Origin: Yersinia nurmii
GTDB taxonomy: Bacteria > Pseudomonadota > Gammaproteobacteria > Enterobacterales > Enterobacteriaceae
DNA: 64,000 nucleotides
Assembly (NCBI RefSeq): GCF_001112925.1
Contig: NZ_CPYD01000004.1
Location: forward strand, 62,001-126,000
Direction of reading: 5' to 3'
Shown here piece after piece: positions 38,465 to 49,409 of the stretch. The position numbers and the translations under genes are program-made. The notes under the pieces are model-generated. The model worked only from the letters and a program-made list of their open reading frames with translations, did not search any database and was not told the origin of the DNA. Position 1 is the stretch's first letter. Each line of letters starts with the position of its first letter.

Positions 38465-39889
38465 CTATTTATTTTCATACAAACGGGTTCTGCGTTTTTT
38501 CAGGAGACTGTAAGACACAGCCAGAATAACAAACCACAGCGGCGTCACAATTAGCGCCTGACGGGTATCTTCCTGCAAAGTCAGTAACACTAATACAAAG
38601 GCAAAGAACGCCATACAAACCCAGGACATAAAAATACCTGCAGGCATTTTATAAATGGATTTTTTGTGCAGGGCAGGGCGACGTTTGCGATATACCAGAT
38701 AAGAACACAGAATGATGGTCCAAACGAACATAAATAGAATCGCAGATACGGTGGTGACCAACGTAAATACGGTCATGACGTTAGGAATCAGGTAAATAAG
38801 AACGACTCCGCCTAATAGGCAAATACATGAAAAGGTTAAGCCGGAAGCCGGAACCGAACGGCGTGATAACACCCCAAATTGTTTAGGTGCGTCGCCTTCT
38901 TTAGCCAAACCAAACAGCATACGGCTGGTGGAGAATACGCCGCTGTTGGCGGAAGATGCCGCAGAGGTAAGCACGACAAAGTTAATCACGCTAGCCGCCG
39001 CGGGCAGGCCGACTAGAACAAACAGCTCAACGAATGGACTTTTATCAGCCACCACGGAACTCCACGGGGTCACCGACATAATCATGATCAAAGAAAATAC
39101 ATAGAACATGATAATCCGAATCGGGATAGAGTTAATTGCGCGAGGTAAGACGACTTCTGGATCTTTGGTTTCTGCGGCAGTGGTGCCAACTAGCTCAATT
39201 CCCACGAAAGCAAATACGGCAATCTGGAAACCAGCGAAGAAACCGCTAATTCCTTTCGGGAACATGCCGCCATCATTCCACAGGTGGTTGAACGAGGCCA
39301 CTGTGCCTGACGGAGATTGGTAGCTCATTAATACCATGGTTAAACCGGCAAAAATCAAAGCGACGATAGCCACAATCTTAATCATGGCAAACCAGAACTC
39401 CATTTCCCCGAACATTTTTACCGTCGCAAGATTCAGAGATAGCAGTAATAGAACCACTAACAATGAAGCGATCCACTGTGAGAAGCCGGGGAACCAAAAT
39501 TGCGCATAGGCAGTAATTGCTACCACATCGGCTATGCCAGTTATTACCCAACAAAACCAATAGGTCCAACCGGTAAAGAATCCAGCCCACGGACCGAGAA
39601 GGTCGGCGGCAAAATCGCTGAAAGATTTATATTTCAGATTGGATAATAGCAATTCTCCCATGGCGCGCATGACGAAAAACAGCATGAAGCCGATGATCAT
39701 GTAGACGAAAATGATTGATGGGCCAGCTAGACTGATGGTTTTCCCCGATCCCATAAACAGCCCGGTGCCGATAGCACCACCGATGGCAATTAACTGAATA
39801 TGGCGGTTGGAAAGGTTTCTCTGGAGATGTTCTTCCGGTTCTTGTTCCGATTTTATTGCTATCTTGGATTGGTCTACCATCTTTCCCAT
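38465..39889 (-). CDS. cycA: D-serine/D-alanine/glycine transporter CycA
   Basis: The 474-residue APC-family permease with 12 hydrophobic segments is close to E. coli CycA throughout: NRHIQLIAIGGAIGTGLFMG, WFCWVITGIADVVAITAYA, GIELVGTTAAETKDPE and ASSANSGVFSTSRMLFGLA. It imports glycine, D-alanine and D-serine with protons. The start at 39889 has AGGAAG properly spaced; ATG 39880 would give the E. coli-like MVDQ start. Confidence 0.95.
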   Translation of the reverse strand: MGKMVDQSKIAIKSEQEPEEHLQRNLSNRHIQLIAIGGAIGTGLFMGSGKTISLAGPSIIFVYMIIGFMLFFVMRAMGELLLSNLKYKSFSDFAADLLGPWAGFFTGWTYWFCWVITGIADVVAITAYAQFWFPGFSQWIASLLVVLLLLSLNLATVKMFGEMEFWFAMIKIVAIVALIFAGLTMVLMSYQSPSGTVASFNHLWNDGGMFPKGISGFFAGFQIAVFAFVGIELVGTTAAETKDPEVVLPRAINSIPIRIIMFYVFSLIMIMSVTPWSSVVADKSPFVELFVLVGLPAAASVINFVVLTSAASSANSGVFSTSRMLFGLAKEGDAPKQFGVLSRRSVPASGLTFSCICLLGGVVLIYLIPNVMTVFTLVTTVSAILFMFVWTIILCSYLVYRKRRPALHKKSIYKMPAGIFMSWVCMAFFAFVLVLLTLQEDTRQALIVTPLWFVILAVSYSLLKKRRTRLYENK

Positions 39890-40261
39890 TCCCTCTTCCT
39901 GTGTTGTGATGTTTTTTTGAGCTCTAAATTGGCTCTTTGGGTTATTTACTCTGTCTGTTGAACTCTGTCATTTGGGGCATGCATTAATGAAGATAGATTA
40001 AATTTAATATAACAATAACATTTTTTATACAATATTCTCCATGTTGCCTGATGGCTACTGTTTAAATTTCACTCAGTGATATTTGTTAACTGCATCACAA
40101 TAATTAGAATTACACCATGTTCCCTGACAACTAACAATAATCGCCTGTGTTACTCGCTTAATTAATGAGTTGTCGCCATGTCGCCATATAGAACATATGA
40201 CAGGGAAAAATCGGATGAAGTGTTTGACACCCAGACCCAACAGGAGAATAATTCTCGCGTT
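39890..40261. other. Promoter region between cycA and tRNA-Lys
   Basis: This 372-base AT-rich gap lies between divergent transcription units and should contain the cycA and tRNA promoters. An open frame at 40178 runs straight through the tRNA and is not a gene. Confidence 0.5.
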
Positions 40262-40337
<76 letters not shown>

Positions 40338-40394
40338 ACAAAGCCAAAAACATCAATGAATTACAAAATCCTCATTTGAAGCCAGCCAAAACAG

Positions 40395-40430
40395 TGGCGA
40401 CAAATTGGCGGCAGAAATTTTGGGCGACAC
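40395..40430 (+). repeat. Three TGGCGACA-like short direct repeats next to the tRNA
   Basis: TGGCGACA (40395), TGGCGGCA (40406) and GGGCGACA (40422) recur at short intervals just downstream of tRNA-Lys. Clustered short direct repeats beside a tRNA resemble integrase arm sites, possibly a leftover of an excised element. No integrase is seen here. Confidence 0.35.
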
Positions 40431-40814
40431 AGCTATTCTGGCATTAAAAAACCCGCGCAAGAGCAGATTATATTTTATGATTCAAATATAATTAAAAATT
40501 GAGCGTTGATTGCCCTTGAATAGGGAAATTTAACGGGGCTTTTTTCATCTTACCGAGAGTCATAATAGAACGAATAAAAGTTTCCATAGTGATGAAAGTG
40601 TGTCCGCAATTAATATTGGCGCACTGATTATATCTTACTTTAGTTTCTGTAGATATTTCTCTACTGGATCGGCTGTGTGCCGAACAACCAAAAATGGGGC
40701 AATGTATAAAGCTTATATTACAGCTATTTTTGAGAAAGAGATTAGAAGTCTATTTTCGAAAGACTCTGATTGAAAGATTACTAAGACGCAAGCCACCTAT
40801 ATTCTAGCTATTGT

Positions 40815-41045
40815 CAGTGTCCCTGCTTTAGTTCCACATACTTTTTGAGCTTTTCGGTTTCCAAGCCATTTGCTGGCATCAGAATGTTAAGGGCGTTATG
40901 GGACTGCTCACTGTTATATTCAGCCAGCGTTTCGTGCTCTTCCGTGTTGTATTCAGCGTTACAAATAGGCGAAAACCAATATTTCTGTCCAGTACGTCCT
41001 GTTAAAACGTTCGATAAACGCGTTCTGGATGGGATACATACAAAA
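40815..41045 (-). pseudogene. IS3-family transposase OrfB 3' fragment, frameshifted
   Basis: On the minus strand, one frame reads IQNAFIERFNRTYWTEIL, the conserved OrfB stretch just before the last DDE glutamate region. A second frame continues ETLAEYNSEQSHNALNILMP, the usual YN..RPH..L..LTP ending. At least one frameshift and a stop separate them. Only the last quarter of the transposase is left and no terminal inverted repeats were found, so it is an inert remnant. Confidence 0.75.
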
Positions 41046-41081
41046 GGTGTAGAATCCTGAAAGATAGACATTTACTTATGG

Positions 41082-41300
41082 ATGAGTAGTATTATGGATT
41101 CACTGTTTTATGCCATTGTTGAAGCAATGATCGGGTTTGTTGTGAATGTATTTTTAAGTTTATTTAAAATTTTTTCTGACCTTATTGATACCATTTATTC
41201 ATCAACTAATGGGAACAAATGGCGGCGTATATTAATTACGCTATGTACGTTTTTTTCATTGCTGGGAATAGCGATTATTCTGGCAGTTTTATACCATTGA
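41082..41300 (+). CDS. Hypothetical small membrane protein (72 residues)
   Basis: The product has two hydrophobic segments, one amphipathic (IVEAMIGFVVNVFLSLFKIF) and one C-terminal (ILITLCTFFSLLGIAIILAV), joined by a NGNKWRR turn. I recognise no family. The ribosome site before ATG 41082 is weak, and ATG 41094 is an alternative. It lies in a remnant-rich stretch, so gene status is moderate. Confidence 0.45.
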   Translation: MSSIMDSLFYAIVEAMIGFVVNVFLSLFKIFSDLIDTIYSSTNGNKWRRILITLCTFFSLLGIAIILAVLYH

Positions 41301-42138
41301 ATATCAGATTAGGTAAGTTTTCCCCTGCCGTTCATTAATGCTTCCAATTTCAAATCTGGTGATAAAACCAGCTAAATGCAGTTGTGATAATCCCAATCAA
41401 TACAACATTGGTCAGACAAGGCTTTTCGCTCTGAAATGAAGTTTTTCACTTCTTCCTTGGTTCAACTGCAGATTTAACGAGAAAGCATGGTTAATGTATA
41501 CAGAAGTTATACTTCATCATTGCAAATGGTTATTATTCTTATTTGTGTTTTAAACGGTTATCCGCGTTCAATCAAAGAAGATTAAACGCAACCGATTTTG
41601 TTTAAATTATGGGTTAATAAGTTTGAGTCACGGGGGAGAGAATGACTCAGACAGGTAAAAAATATGCATTCATAGGGGGTTAAATGGGCAATAGCATAAA
41701 TTTAATTCCAGGTCGAATTCTAACCAATTTAGACTAAATGCTTTGATGTATAAGATAAAAAATTGATGATAAACACAATAAAAAGGCGAGGGATAGAATG
41801 ATGCAGATGAAAGTTACAGAAAACGACTGACGGTATAGTTTACGGATTAATAAAGACGTCATGGTTGGAATCTCAACGTTACTGCAGTGTGAATTTAATC
41901 CATACGGTATTGTTTCTTTATGTGATTAATCCATATCTACATTATCAATGATTATAGAATAGTTACCTTTCTCACATTAAGCTTTTTCTGCCGATTTGAA
42001 TTGATTTCATCCTCTCTGTGAATTTGCTCACATATCTTCATCTTTTACAAAAATAACAAACTACGCAAAGCCTTCACTCTTTATCAAACTAAGCCATACT
42101 GAGAGGCGACTTTATTTAACTGCGGAGCTATCCTCTTT
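41301..42138. other. Long intergenic stretch before amyA, no gene seen
   Basis: These 838 AT-rich bases show no open frame above 60 codons. Two very short frames follow strong purine-rich sites (13 codons at 41641 after GGGGGAGAGA, and 17 codons at 41684 after GGGGGTTAA), but neither can be supported as a gene. The stretch must contain the amyA promoter and may be eroded mobile DNA. Confidence 0.45.
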
Positions 42139-43626
42139 ATGAAGAACCCGACGCTTATTCAATTTTTCCATTGGTATTCCCCCGGCGGAGGTCAACTTTG
42201 GCAAGAGGTTCGTGATAAAGCCTCGCAACTGAGAGATATAGGAATAACTGTAGTCTGGCTTCCGCCTGCCTATAAGGGTGCGTCTGGCGGTTATTCCGTG
42301 GGCTATGACACATACGATTTATTTGATTTAGGGGAGTTTGAGCAAAAAGGGAATCGTGCGACAAAATATGGTGATAGAGAGGCATTACAGGCTGCAGTTG
42401 ATCGTCTGCAAGAATGCGAGATTCAGGTTCTTTATGATGTTGTATTTAATCATAAAATGGGGGCGGACGAAAAAGAACCTGTAAGAGTATCGAATGTAGA
42501 AGAAAATAACCGTAATCACATTGCTGATGAAGTTATAGACGCACAAGCTTATACACGCTTTACGTTTCCCGCCCGCGCAGGCCAGTATTCTCAATTTATT
42601 TGGGATCAGACTTGTTTTAGTGGGATAGATTCTATTGAAGACCCGTCGGCTAACGGCATATTTAAGATTATTAATGATTATGGTAATGATGGTTGGAGCG
42701 ATCAGGTCGATGATGAATTAGGTAATTTCGATTACCTGATGGGGGCTAATATAGAGTTTCGTAACCCCGCCGTAAAGGAGGAATTAAAGTACTGGGGACG
42801 TTGGCTATTAGACTCGTTACCTTGTGATGGTTTCCGTCTAGATGCGGTTAAACATATTCCTGCATGGTTTTATAAAGAGTGGATAGATCATGTACGTGAG
42901 CATGCTCAGAATGACCTTTTGGTTATTGCAGAATACTGGTCGCCTGATATTGGCAAACTTCAGAAATATCTCGAGCAGGTGGAAGGTAAACTGATGTTGT
43001 TTGATGTGGCGTTACAACATAAGTTTCATCAAGCTTCAAAGTCCGGTGATGGTTTCGATCTCGCTCAAATATTTTCCAATACGTTGGTGGATACCAATCC
43101 TATGAATGCGGTCACGCTGGTGGCTAATCACGACACTCAACCGCTTCAGTCCCTCGAGTCCCCTGTCGAACCCTGGTTTAAACCTCTGGCATATGCATTA
43201 ATTTTATTAAGGGAACAGGGGGTTCCTTGCGTTTTTTACCCTGATCTTTATGGTGCAAACTATCAGGATGAAGGTGACGATGGTGAGGAGTATCAAATAG
43301 AGATGCCGATAATCGCAGAATTGGAGCGGCTTATTCAGGCGAGGCAGAAATTTGCTCACGGCGCGCAGTCGGAATATTTTGATGATAATAACTGTATTGC
43401 GTTTGTGCGTTCAGGTAATGAACACCAGCCTGGCTGTGTTGTTATCATGACTAACGGTGCTGATGCTGAGAAAAATATCTTTTTAGGTGAAGATTTTAAA
43501 CATCATCGATTCGGCGATTTTTTAGGTAATCGACAAGATATCGTGGTTATTGATGAGCAGGGGCATGGGGTGTTTGGCGTTAATGGGGGCAGTGTGAGCC
43601 TGTGGGTACTGGAAGAGTTCCTGTGA
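42139..43626 (+). CDS. amyA: Cytoplasmic alpha-amylase AmyA (GH13)
   Basis: The 495-residue enzyme equals E. coli AmyA in length and motifs: [18 protein letters not shown], region [13 protein letters not shown], region [15 protein letters not shown] with the nucleophile Asp, region [12 protein letters not shown] with the acid Glu, and region [13 protein letters not shown]. There is no signal peptide, as expected for the cytoplasmic enzyme that cleaves internal alpha-1,4 bonds of malto-oligosaccharides. It is monocistronic. Confidence 0.95.
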   Translation: MKNPTLIQFFHWYSPGGGQLWQEVRDKASQLRDIGITVVWLPPAYKGASGGYSVGYDTYDLFDLGEFEQKGNRATKYGDREALQAAVDRLQECEIQVLYDVVFNHKMGADEKEPVRVSNVEENNRNHIADEVIDAQAYTRFTFPARAGQYSQFIWDQTCFSGIDSIEDPSANGIFKIINDYGNDGWSDQVDDELGNFDYLMGANIEFRNPAVKEELKYWGRWLLDSLPCDGFRLDAVKHIPAWFYKEWIDHVREHAQNDLLVIAEYWSPDIGKLQKYLEQVEGKLMLFDVALQHKFHQASKSGDGFDLAQIFSNTLVDTNPMNAVTLVANHDTQPLQSLESPVEPWFKPLAYALILLREQGVPCVFYPDLYGANYQDEGDDGEEYQIEMPIIAELERLIQARQKFAHGAQSEYFDDNNCIAFVRSGNEHQPGCVVIMTNGADAEKNIFLGEDFKHHRFGDFLGNRQDIVVIDEQGHGVFGVNGGSVSLWVLEEFL

Positions 43627-43863
43627 GCTCAGAGGTGTCACATATGCAGTTAAGTTTGTTAGTAGCTGACTAATAATTAAGTAAATTTAATGTTTATGTT
43701 TTTCTAATCCCTTATATTTTGGCCTTTTGTGCTGAAAATTTACTATTTTTAGCGCTTCATACCTTATACCCATTTATGGTTAGCTTCAGAAACTGAAAGG
43801 TTATAAGGTAATAGCATCGCTTATTTGTGTGATGAATCGATGAGTTAACAAAGGGAGTAACAA

Positions 43864-44619
43864 ATGCGATTTGAAAACAAAGTGGTCGTTATTACCGGTG
43901 GTGGAAATGGAATGGGCGAAGCTGCCGCTCGTCGTTTCTCTTCTGAAGGTGCAATTGTGGTACTAGCTGACTGGAATCAGGAAGCGGCTGAATTAGTTGC
44001 GCGCTCTTTGCCAAAAGGTAAAGCATTAGCATATCCGATCGATGTGTCTGACCATGTTGCCGTTAAAAAGATGATGGACAGTATTGCTGAAAAATTCGGT
44101 AGAATTGATGTCTTACTGAATAATGCGGGTGTTCATGTTGCGGGTAGCGTTTTGGAAACAACCGTGGAAGATTGGCGCCGTATTGCCGGAGTGGATATTG
44201 ACGGGGTTGTGTTCTGTTCTAAATTTGCGCTTCCTTATTTATTGAAAACCAAAGGAAGTATTGTTAATACGGCATCTGTCTCAGGCCTAGGCGGTGATTG
44301 GGGGGCGGCGTATTATTGTGCTGCCAAAGGTGCTGTCGTCAATCTGACTCGTGCAATGGCATTAGATCACGGTGGTGATGGCGTCCGTATCAACTCGGTA
44401 TGTCCGAGTTTAGTAAAAACAAATATGACCAACGGTTGGCCACAAGAAATCCGTGATAAGTTCAACGAACGTATTGCATTAGGCCGTGCAGCTGAGCCAG
44501 AAGAAGTGGCTGCGGTGATGGCGTTCCTTGCCAGCGATGACGCCAGCTTCATCAACGGAGCAAACATTCCTGTTGATGGCGGTGCGACTGCATCAGACGG
44601 CCAGCCAAAAATTGTCTGA
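43864..44619 (+). CDS. Short-chain dehydrogenase/reductase (SDR)
   Basis: This 251-residue classical SDR has the nucleotide loop ITGGGNGMGEAAARRF, NNAG in VLLNNAGVHVAG, catalytic Ser in NTASVSG and YxxxK in YYCAAKGAVV. The Asp after the second beta strand (VVLADWNQE) suggests NAD(H). GGGAG precedes the start. It resembles FabG-like alcohol or sugar dehydrogenases, but the substrate cannot be told from sequence, and no partner gene is nearby. Confidence 0.85.
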   Translation: MRFENKVVVITGGGNGMGEAAARRFSSEGAIVVLADWNQEAAELVARSLPKGKALAYPIDVSDHVAVKKMMDSIAEKFGRIDVLLNNAGVHVAGSVLETTVEDWRRIAGVDIDGVVFCSKFALPYLLKTKGSIVNTASVSGLGGDWGAAYYCAAKGAVVNLTRAMALDHGGDGVRINSVCPSLVKTNMTNGWPQEIRDKFNERIALGRAAEPEEVAAVMAFLASDDASFINGANIPVDGGATASDGQPKIV

Positions 44620-44735
44620 TTAAGCGTTCGCGCGTTTACTCTGTTTACATAATCTGAGCTGAGTCCAAATGTATGGCGATTCAGCTCTGATGGCTTTCCT
44701 TTCAACAATAAATTTCTCTCTCCTTCTCTCCATCT

Positions 44736-44776
44736 GCCTAAGCCTAAGCCTAAGCCCAAACCCAAACCTTAGCCTT
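44736..44776 (+). repeat. Hexanucleotide micro-repeat GCCTAA x3 with variants
   Basis: Three perfect GCCTAA units are followed by CCCAAA-type units and a CCTTAGCC end, in the 493-base gap after the SDR gene. Nothing else is evident in that gap (44620-45112). It could be a slippage tract. Confidence 0.5.
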
Positions 44777-45112
44777 TATTTACTATTTTCTCTGTTTTTA
44801 ACTTATTTTTTAGGTGTTTCCAGCGTGATTCTGGTTTTTACTGCTAATCTCTTTAATCATTGATTCAAAAAACATCGTTAAAATTGAGAAATTACAATAA
44901 CAAGAATCAATTACTTCTTAAAAATAGGGGGAGTGGCATGACTCTTAGTATTAAATATTGCATTTTATTTACTTGCGTAGATTTAATTACTATCAAATAG
45001 TATTTTTATTAGCCTCATATTCTTATATTGTTTTTGAATAATATATAACAATTAACTCCTAGCAATCCCCTACGTAAGTTAACAGCTACATGATGAGCCA
45101 AGGTGTTCCACT

Positions 45113-45367
45113 ATGATTTTTGTCATTCTATGGTTTGCTATTGCTGGATTAAGTGAGTTTTTAGTCTGGGGGCGCCCTTTACTTATGGTGCTGCTATCAC
45201 TGATATTCTTAGTTATAGGGGGACTGTGGATTCATAGGGTTAGAAAGATACAGGTTAATATTTTGTTACCATCAGAAGAGAAAACGAAGCGTATCAGTAA
45301 TGTAAATCTGATTTTTTCCGTTGGCATTCTGGCTATTCATGCGATTACGCTGTTATTGTTTGGCTAA
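45113..45367 (+). CDS. Hypothetical inner-membrane protein (84 residues)
   Basis: Three hydrophobic stretches (IFVILWFAIAGLSEFLVW, LLMVLLSLIFLVIGGLWI and LIFSVGILAIHAITLLLF), separated by a basic loop (HRVRKIQ) and a polar one (PSEEKTKRIS), predict a small integral membrane protein. AAGG lies 9 bases upstream of the ATG. I cannot assign a family. It converges with glpM. Confidence 0.6.
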   Translation: MIFVILWFAIAGLSEFLVWGRPLLMVLLSLIFLVIGGLWIHRVRKIQVNILLPSEEKTKRISNVNLIFSVGILAIHAITLLLFG

Positions 45368-45451
45368 TTTAATCGATGTTTTGTTTAATTTCTGTTCGAA
45401 CCTGTCTTTTAAGCCATTTATTTCTGTTTATACAGGTTCTTTTGAATATGA

Positions 45452-45790
45452 CTAATTATGCCAATAGCTCCAGCCGAGTATGAGCATCCATGCAGCGAAA
45501 CCCCAGCAGATTACTGCTGCGCTCAGTGCTAGAGAAAGGCGCAGGTGGTCGAGAAAGAAATACAGGGAAACTAAGTAGATAAGATACGGAATTATCGCCC
45601 ATATTCCGAAGATGATAGTGAGGCGTAGAGCTTCGATAGAGCGCTCGCTATCAACAATATAATGTGCGATTAGAGCAAAGGTTGGGAACAGTGGAATTAA
45701 CCCGGCAATATAGTAGTTTCGCGTTTTGGATAACAGGGCAATAAGAATCACGACTACTGCGCCTAACAATGCTTTGAGTAACAGACTCAT
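45452..45790 (-). CDS. glpM: GlpM-family inner-membrane protein
   Basis: The 112-residue protein has four hydrophobic helices and matches E. coli GlpM at NYYIAGLIPLFPTFALIAHY, IEALRLTIIFGIWAIIPYL and the C-terminal W-rich helix. GlpM is a small membrane protein first linked to alginate production in Pseudomonas; its activity is unknown. Confidence 0.88.
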   Translation of the reverse strand: MSLLLKALLGAVVVILIALLSKTRNYYIAGLIPLFPTFALIAHYIVDSERSIEALRLTIIFGIWAIIPYLIYLVSLYFFLDHLRLSLALSAAVICWGFAAWMLILGWSYWHN

Positions 45791-45907
45791 ATAAGACTCA
45801 TACCAATAGATGGAATCAGCAGGGTAACGGTTTACTTGTTGATAATTATATAAATTGTAACTAACAGACCCAATGGGGATTTGGGTCTGTATCAGACGCG
45901 CGGGATG

Positions 45908-46132
45908 CTATTGACGGAAGGCGTGTTTGATTTGCGCAATGGTATTTTCGAACACTTCTGCCTGGGTTTTGTCTTCTATCAGAGGTAAGGATCTTTCCAT
46001 CTTCAGAATAACTTTACCTGCGTCTGCCTGGCCAATTGCCTTGAGCATCAATGTCAGCGTGGTTTTCAGGCATGTAACTTCGTGAGCTAAAGTCTCAAGA
46101 TCGGCGGCAGTAGTGAAGTCTGTGTTACTCAT
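45908..46132 (-). CDS. yecF: YecF family protein (DUF2594)
   Basis: The 74-residue protein has the same length as E. coli YecF and shares [37 protein letters not shown] and the [10 protein letters not shown] end. Its function is unknown. In E. coli yecF lies beside sdiA and uvrY; here it is divergent from uvrY, and sdiA is absent from the interval. Confidence 0.92.
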   Translation of the reverse strand: MSNTDFTTAADLETLAHEVTCLKTTLTLMLKAIGQADAGKVILKMERSLPLIEDKTQAEVFENTIAQIKHAFRQ

Positions 46133-46869
46133 AGTGTCTCCTAATGGACATTGTTGCCGCGTGGCTTATCCTCATATTGGCGTGCCATTGAGGTTAAAAG
46201 CAGCATTTTTTTACAGTTACCACATTATATCACAGCGTTATGAATAACTCTGCGCATGGTAATTATTTGTTAGGATACGCACAGATACTGAATACTCACT
46301 ACGGGATTCGGATAATTCTCAACTGAGTGTCAAAATGAATTTTTATGCTAAATAACTAAGAACTTGTGCGTTCACTTAATTAAGTTCATAAAGTTTACAG
46401 TTAGCCATATGTTTAAATAATGCCAATAGAAGACTAATTCATGTTTTTAATGTGGTAATCCTGTAACTGTGGCAGAGTTGGCTCGCTAGGAATTATTCTT
46501 ATATGATGAATGTTTGTTCAGAAAGTAATTATTCATAACAGTATCAGATGGTTGCCTTTTTTTAATTAGAAAAATAACTTGTTGTAAACTATTTATTGCA
46601 CTAATAATTAGTTATTTGAGTAGATTGTGTTGTAAAATTCATCACTTATTTTGGGATGTATTTTCCTTTCGTTGAACGCGCCCTTTAATAGGGCTACTTG
46701 CCAAACTATTGGCGTATGAAAAGCGATCGCGATAAAAATAAATCAGACCAAAAATAGAGATGTAAAATTGCAATTATTCTGTATTCATTCTTTGGCTGAA
46801 AACAAGTAATATCACTGCCGTAAACAAAGAGTGATTAGGTTACTCCCTTATTTTTTTGGAGAATTTTCT
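46133..46869. other. 737-base noncoding region between yecF and uvrY
   Basis: This AT-rich stretch has no open frame over about 12 codons with a ribosome site. It must hold divergent promoters for yecF and uvrY. Its length leaves room for extensive regulation or a lost gene (sdiA occupies this neighbourhood in some relatives), but I see no recognisable remnant or RNA gene. Confidence 0.5.
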
Positions 46870-47526
46870 TTGATTAGCGTTCTTCTTGTTGATGACCACG
46901 AACTGGTGCGCGCAGGGATACGACGCATTCTGGAAGATATCAGGGGTATCAAAGTTTCGGGTGAAGCGCAGTGTGGCGAGGATGCGGTAAAATGGTGTCG
47001 CAATAATACTGTTGATATTGTTTTGATGGATATGAATATGCCTGGTATTGGTGGGCTGGAAGCCACGCGGAAAATTCTACGTTTCTCCCCAGATATCAAA
47101 GTCATCATGTTAACCATTCATACGGAGAATCCCTTACCGGCCAAGGTGATGCAGGCTGGCGCGGGGGGGTATCTGAGCAAAGGCGCTGCGCCGCAAGATG
47201 TGATCAATGCGATTCGAGCTGTTCATTCGGGCCAGCGTTATATCGCTTCTGATATCGCGCAACAGATGGCATTGAGTCAGCTGGAGCCGCAGGTTGATAC
47301 ACCATTTGCCTGTCTTTCCGAGCGTGAACTGCAAATCATGCTAATGATAACGAAAGGTCAAAAGGTAAATGAAATCTCGGAGCAACTTCATCTCAGTCCT
47401 AAAACAGTAAATAGCTATCGTTACCGGATGTTTAGTAAACTAAATATAAGTGGCGATGTTGAATTGACCCATTTGGCGATTCGCCACGGTCTGTTTAACG
47501 CGGAGACATTGTCGAATAGTGACTGA
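46870..47526 (+). CDS. uvrY: Response regulator UvrY (BarA partner)
   Basis: The 218-residue LuxR-type regulator has the receiver domain ([20 protein letters not shown], phospho-Asp in VLMDMNMPG, Lys in GYLSKGAAP) and a C-terminal helix-turn-helix ([36 protein letters not shown]). The homologous protein starts at a TTG eight bases after GGAG; the frame is open 13 codons further upstream, but that extension is not family sequence. Phosphorylated by BarA, it activates csr small RNAs. The stop overlaps uvrC by 8 bases. Confidence 0.95.
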   Translation: MISVLLVDDHELVRAGIRRILEDIRGIKVSGEAQCGEDAVKWCRNNTVDIVLMDMNMPGIGGLEATRKILRFSPDIKVIMLTIHTENPLPAKVMQAGAGGYLSKGAAPQDVINAIRAVHSGQRYIASDIAQQMALSQLEPQVDTPFACLSERELQIMLMITKGQKVNEISEQLHLSPKTVNSYRYRMFSKLNISGDVELTHLAIRHGLFNAETLSNSD

Positions 47527-49351
47527 ATGCTTTGATGCAAAAGAGTTTTTAAAAACAGTAACCAGCCAGCCTGGCGTCTACCGTATGTATGATGCCAAGG
47601 GCACGGTTATCTATGTTGGTAAAGCGAAAGATTTGAAAAAGCGGCTTACCAGCTATTTCCGCCCACAGGTTAATAGCCGCAAAACCGAAACATTAGTTAA
47701 GAACATCGCCCAAATTGATGTCACTGTTACGCATACAGAAACTGAGGCGCTGTTGCTTGAACATAATTACATCAAGCTTTACCAACCTAGATATAATGTT
47801 TTGCTGCGGGATGATAAATCTTACCCACTTATTTTTCTCAGCGCAGATAGTCATCCTCGCCTTGCTACGCATCGCGGAGCCAAACATGAGAAGGGTGAAT
47901 ATTTTGGTCCTTTCCCAAACTCCCATGCTGTGCGCGAAACGCTAGCTTTGTTACAAAAGCTTTTTCCAATTCGACAGTGTGAAAACAGCGTTTACCGTAA
48001 TCGCTCCCGTCCTTGCTTACAGTACCAGATTGGTCGTTGCCTAGGACCCTGTGTGAGTGGGTTAGTTAGCGATGAGGAATATCAACGTCAGGTTGATTAC
48101 GTTAGGCTATTTCTTTCCGGTAAAGATCAACAAGTGCTGACTCAATTGATTTCTCGCATGGAAAATGCCAGCCAACAGCTGCATTTTGAAGAGGCGGCTC
48201 GCATTCGGGATCAAATCCAAGCTGTTCGACGAGTCACAGAAAAACAGTTTGTTTCTGGGAACAGCGAAGATCTGGATGTGATTGGTGTCGCCTTTGACTC
48301 GGGGTTAGCATGTGTGCACGTTCTGTTTATCCGGCAAGGTAAAGTACTGGGAAGCCGTAGTTACTTTCCTAAAGTGCCGAATGGTACTGAGCTGAGTGAG
48401 GTCGTTCAGACTTTCGTTGGTCAGTTTTATTTACAGGGCAGTCAGGCGCGAACCTTACCTGGCGAGATTTTGCTTGATTTTGCATTGGCAGAAAAAAATT
48501 TACTGGCTGAATCCTTAAGCGAACTTGCGGGACGAAAAATTCAGATTCAAAGCCGACCTCGAGGTGATAGAGCGCGTTATCTTAAACTAGCGCGGACCAA
48601 TGCGGCGACTGCGTTAGTCACCAAGCTATCGCAACAGTCAACTATCCACCAGCGAATGAAAGCATTGGCGGAAACGTTGAAGTTGAATGAGATAAACCGC
48701 ATGGAGTGTTTTGACATTAGCCATACCATGGGGGAGCAGACGGTTGCTTCATGCGTTGTTTTCGATGCGAATGGGCCGGTGAAGTCAGAGTATCGGCGCT
48801 ACAATATTACTGGAATTACTCCGGGTGATGATTACGCGGCAATGAATCAGGTGTTAAAGCGTCGCTACGGCAAAGCAATAGATGAGCAAAAAGTTCCCGA
48901 TGTTATTTTTATCGATGGCGGAAAAGGTCAGTTGGCTCAAGCTATTGAGGTTTTTTCCGAACTGGATGTGTCTTGGAACAAGCAAAAACCTTTATTAATA
49001 GGTGTTGCTAAAGGGAGTGACCGTAAGGCTGGATTGGAAACGCTCTTTTTTGCCGCTGAAGGCGAGGGGGTATCGCTACCTTCTGATTCGCCAGCGTTGC
49101 ATTTGATCCAACATATTCGTGATGAATCGCATAATCATGCAATTACGGGTCACCGACAGAGAAGATCAAAAGTAAAAAATACCAGTGCATTAGAGCTGAT
49201 TGAAGGTGTTGGTCCGAAACGGCGGCAAATACTGTTGAAGTATATGGGCGGACTTCAACCGTTACTTAACGCCAGCATTGAGGAAATTGCAAAAGTGCCA
49301 AGTATTTCACAAGCATTGGCAGAAAAAATCTACAATGCATTGAAACACTGA
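47519..49351 (+). CDS. uvrC: Excinuclease ABC subunit UvrC
   Basis: The 610-residue protein, identical in length to E. coli UvrC, starts at GTG inside the uvrY 3' end. It has the GIY-YIG nuclease ([20 protein letters not shown]), a UVR motif ([11 protein letters not shown]), the RNase H-like 5' incision domain ([20 protein letters not shown], then [11 protein letters not shown]) and C-terminal helix-hairpin-helices ([20 protein letters not shown]). It cuts on both sides of UvrB-bound lesions. Translational coupling with uvrY is conserved in enterobacteria. Confidence 0.96.
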   Translation: MTECFDAKEFLKTVTSQPGVYRMYDAKGTVIYVGKAKDLKKRLTSYFRPQVNSRKTETLVKNIAQIDVTVTHTETEALLLEHNYIKLYQPRYNVLLRDDKSYPLIFLSADSHPRLATHRGAKHEKGEYFGPFPNSHAVRETLALLQKLFPIRQCENSVYRNRSRPCLQYQIGRCLGPCVSGLVSDEEYQRQVDYVRLFLSGKDQQVLTQLISRMENASQQLHFEEAARIRDQIQAVRRVTEKQFVSGNSEDLDVIGVAFDSGLACVHVLFIRQGKVLGSRSYFPKVPNGTELSEVVQTFVGQFYLQGSQARTLPGEILLDFALAEKNLLAESLSELAGRKIQIQSRPRGDRARYLKLARTNAATALVTKLSQQSTIHQRMKALAETLKLNEINRMECFDISHTMGEQTVASCVVFDANGPVKSEYRRYNITGITPGDDYAAMNQVLKRRYGKAIDEQKVPDVIFIDGGKGQLAQAIEVFSELDVSWNKQKPLLIGVAKGSDRKAGLETLFFAAEGEGVSLPSDSPALHLIQHIRDESHNHAITGHRQRRSKVKNTSALELIEGVGPKRRQILLKYMGGLQPLLNASIEEIAKVPSISQALAEKIYNALKH

Positions 49352-49409
49352 ACGTAATATTGCACCATACTCATAATATCCATACTCGCCATATAGCTAT
49401 AGAAGCATT

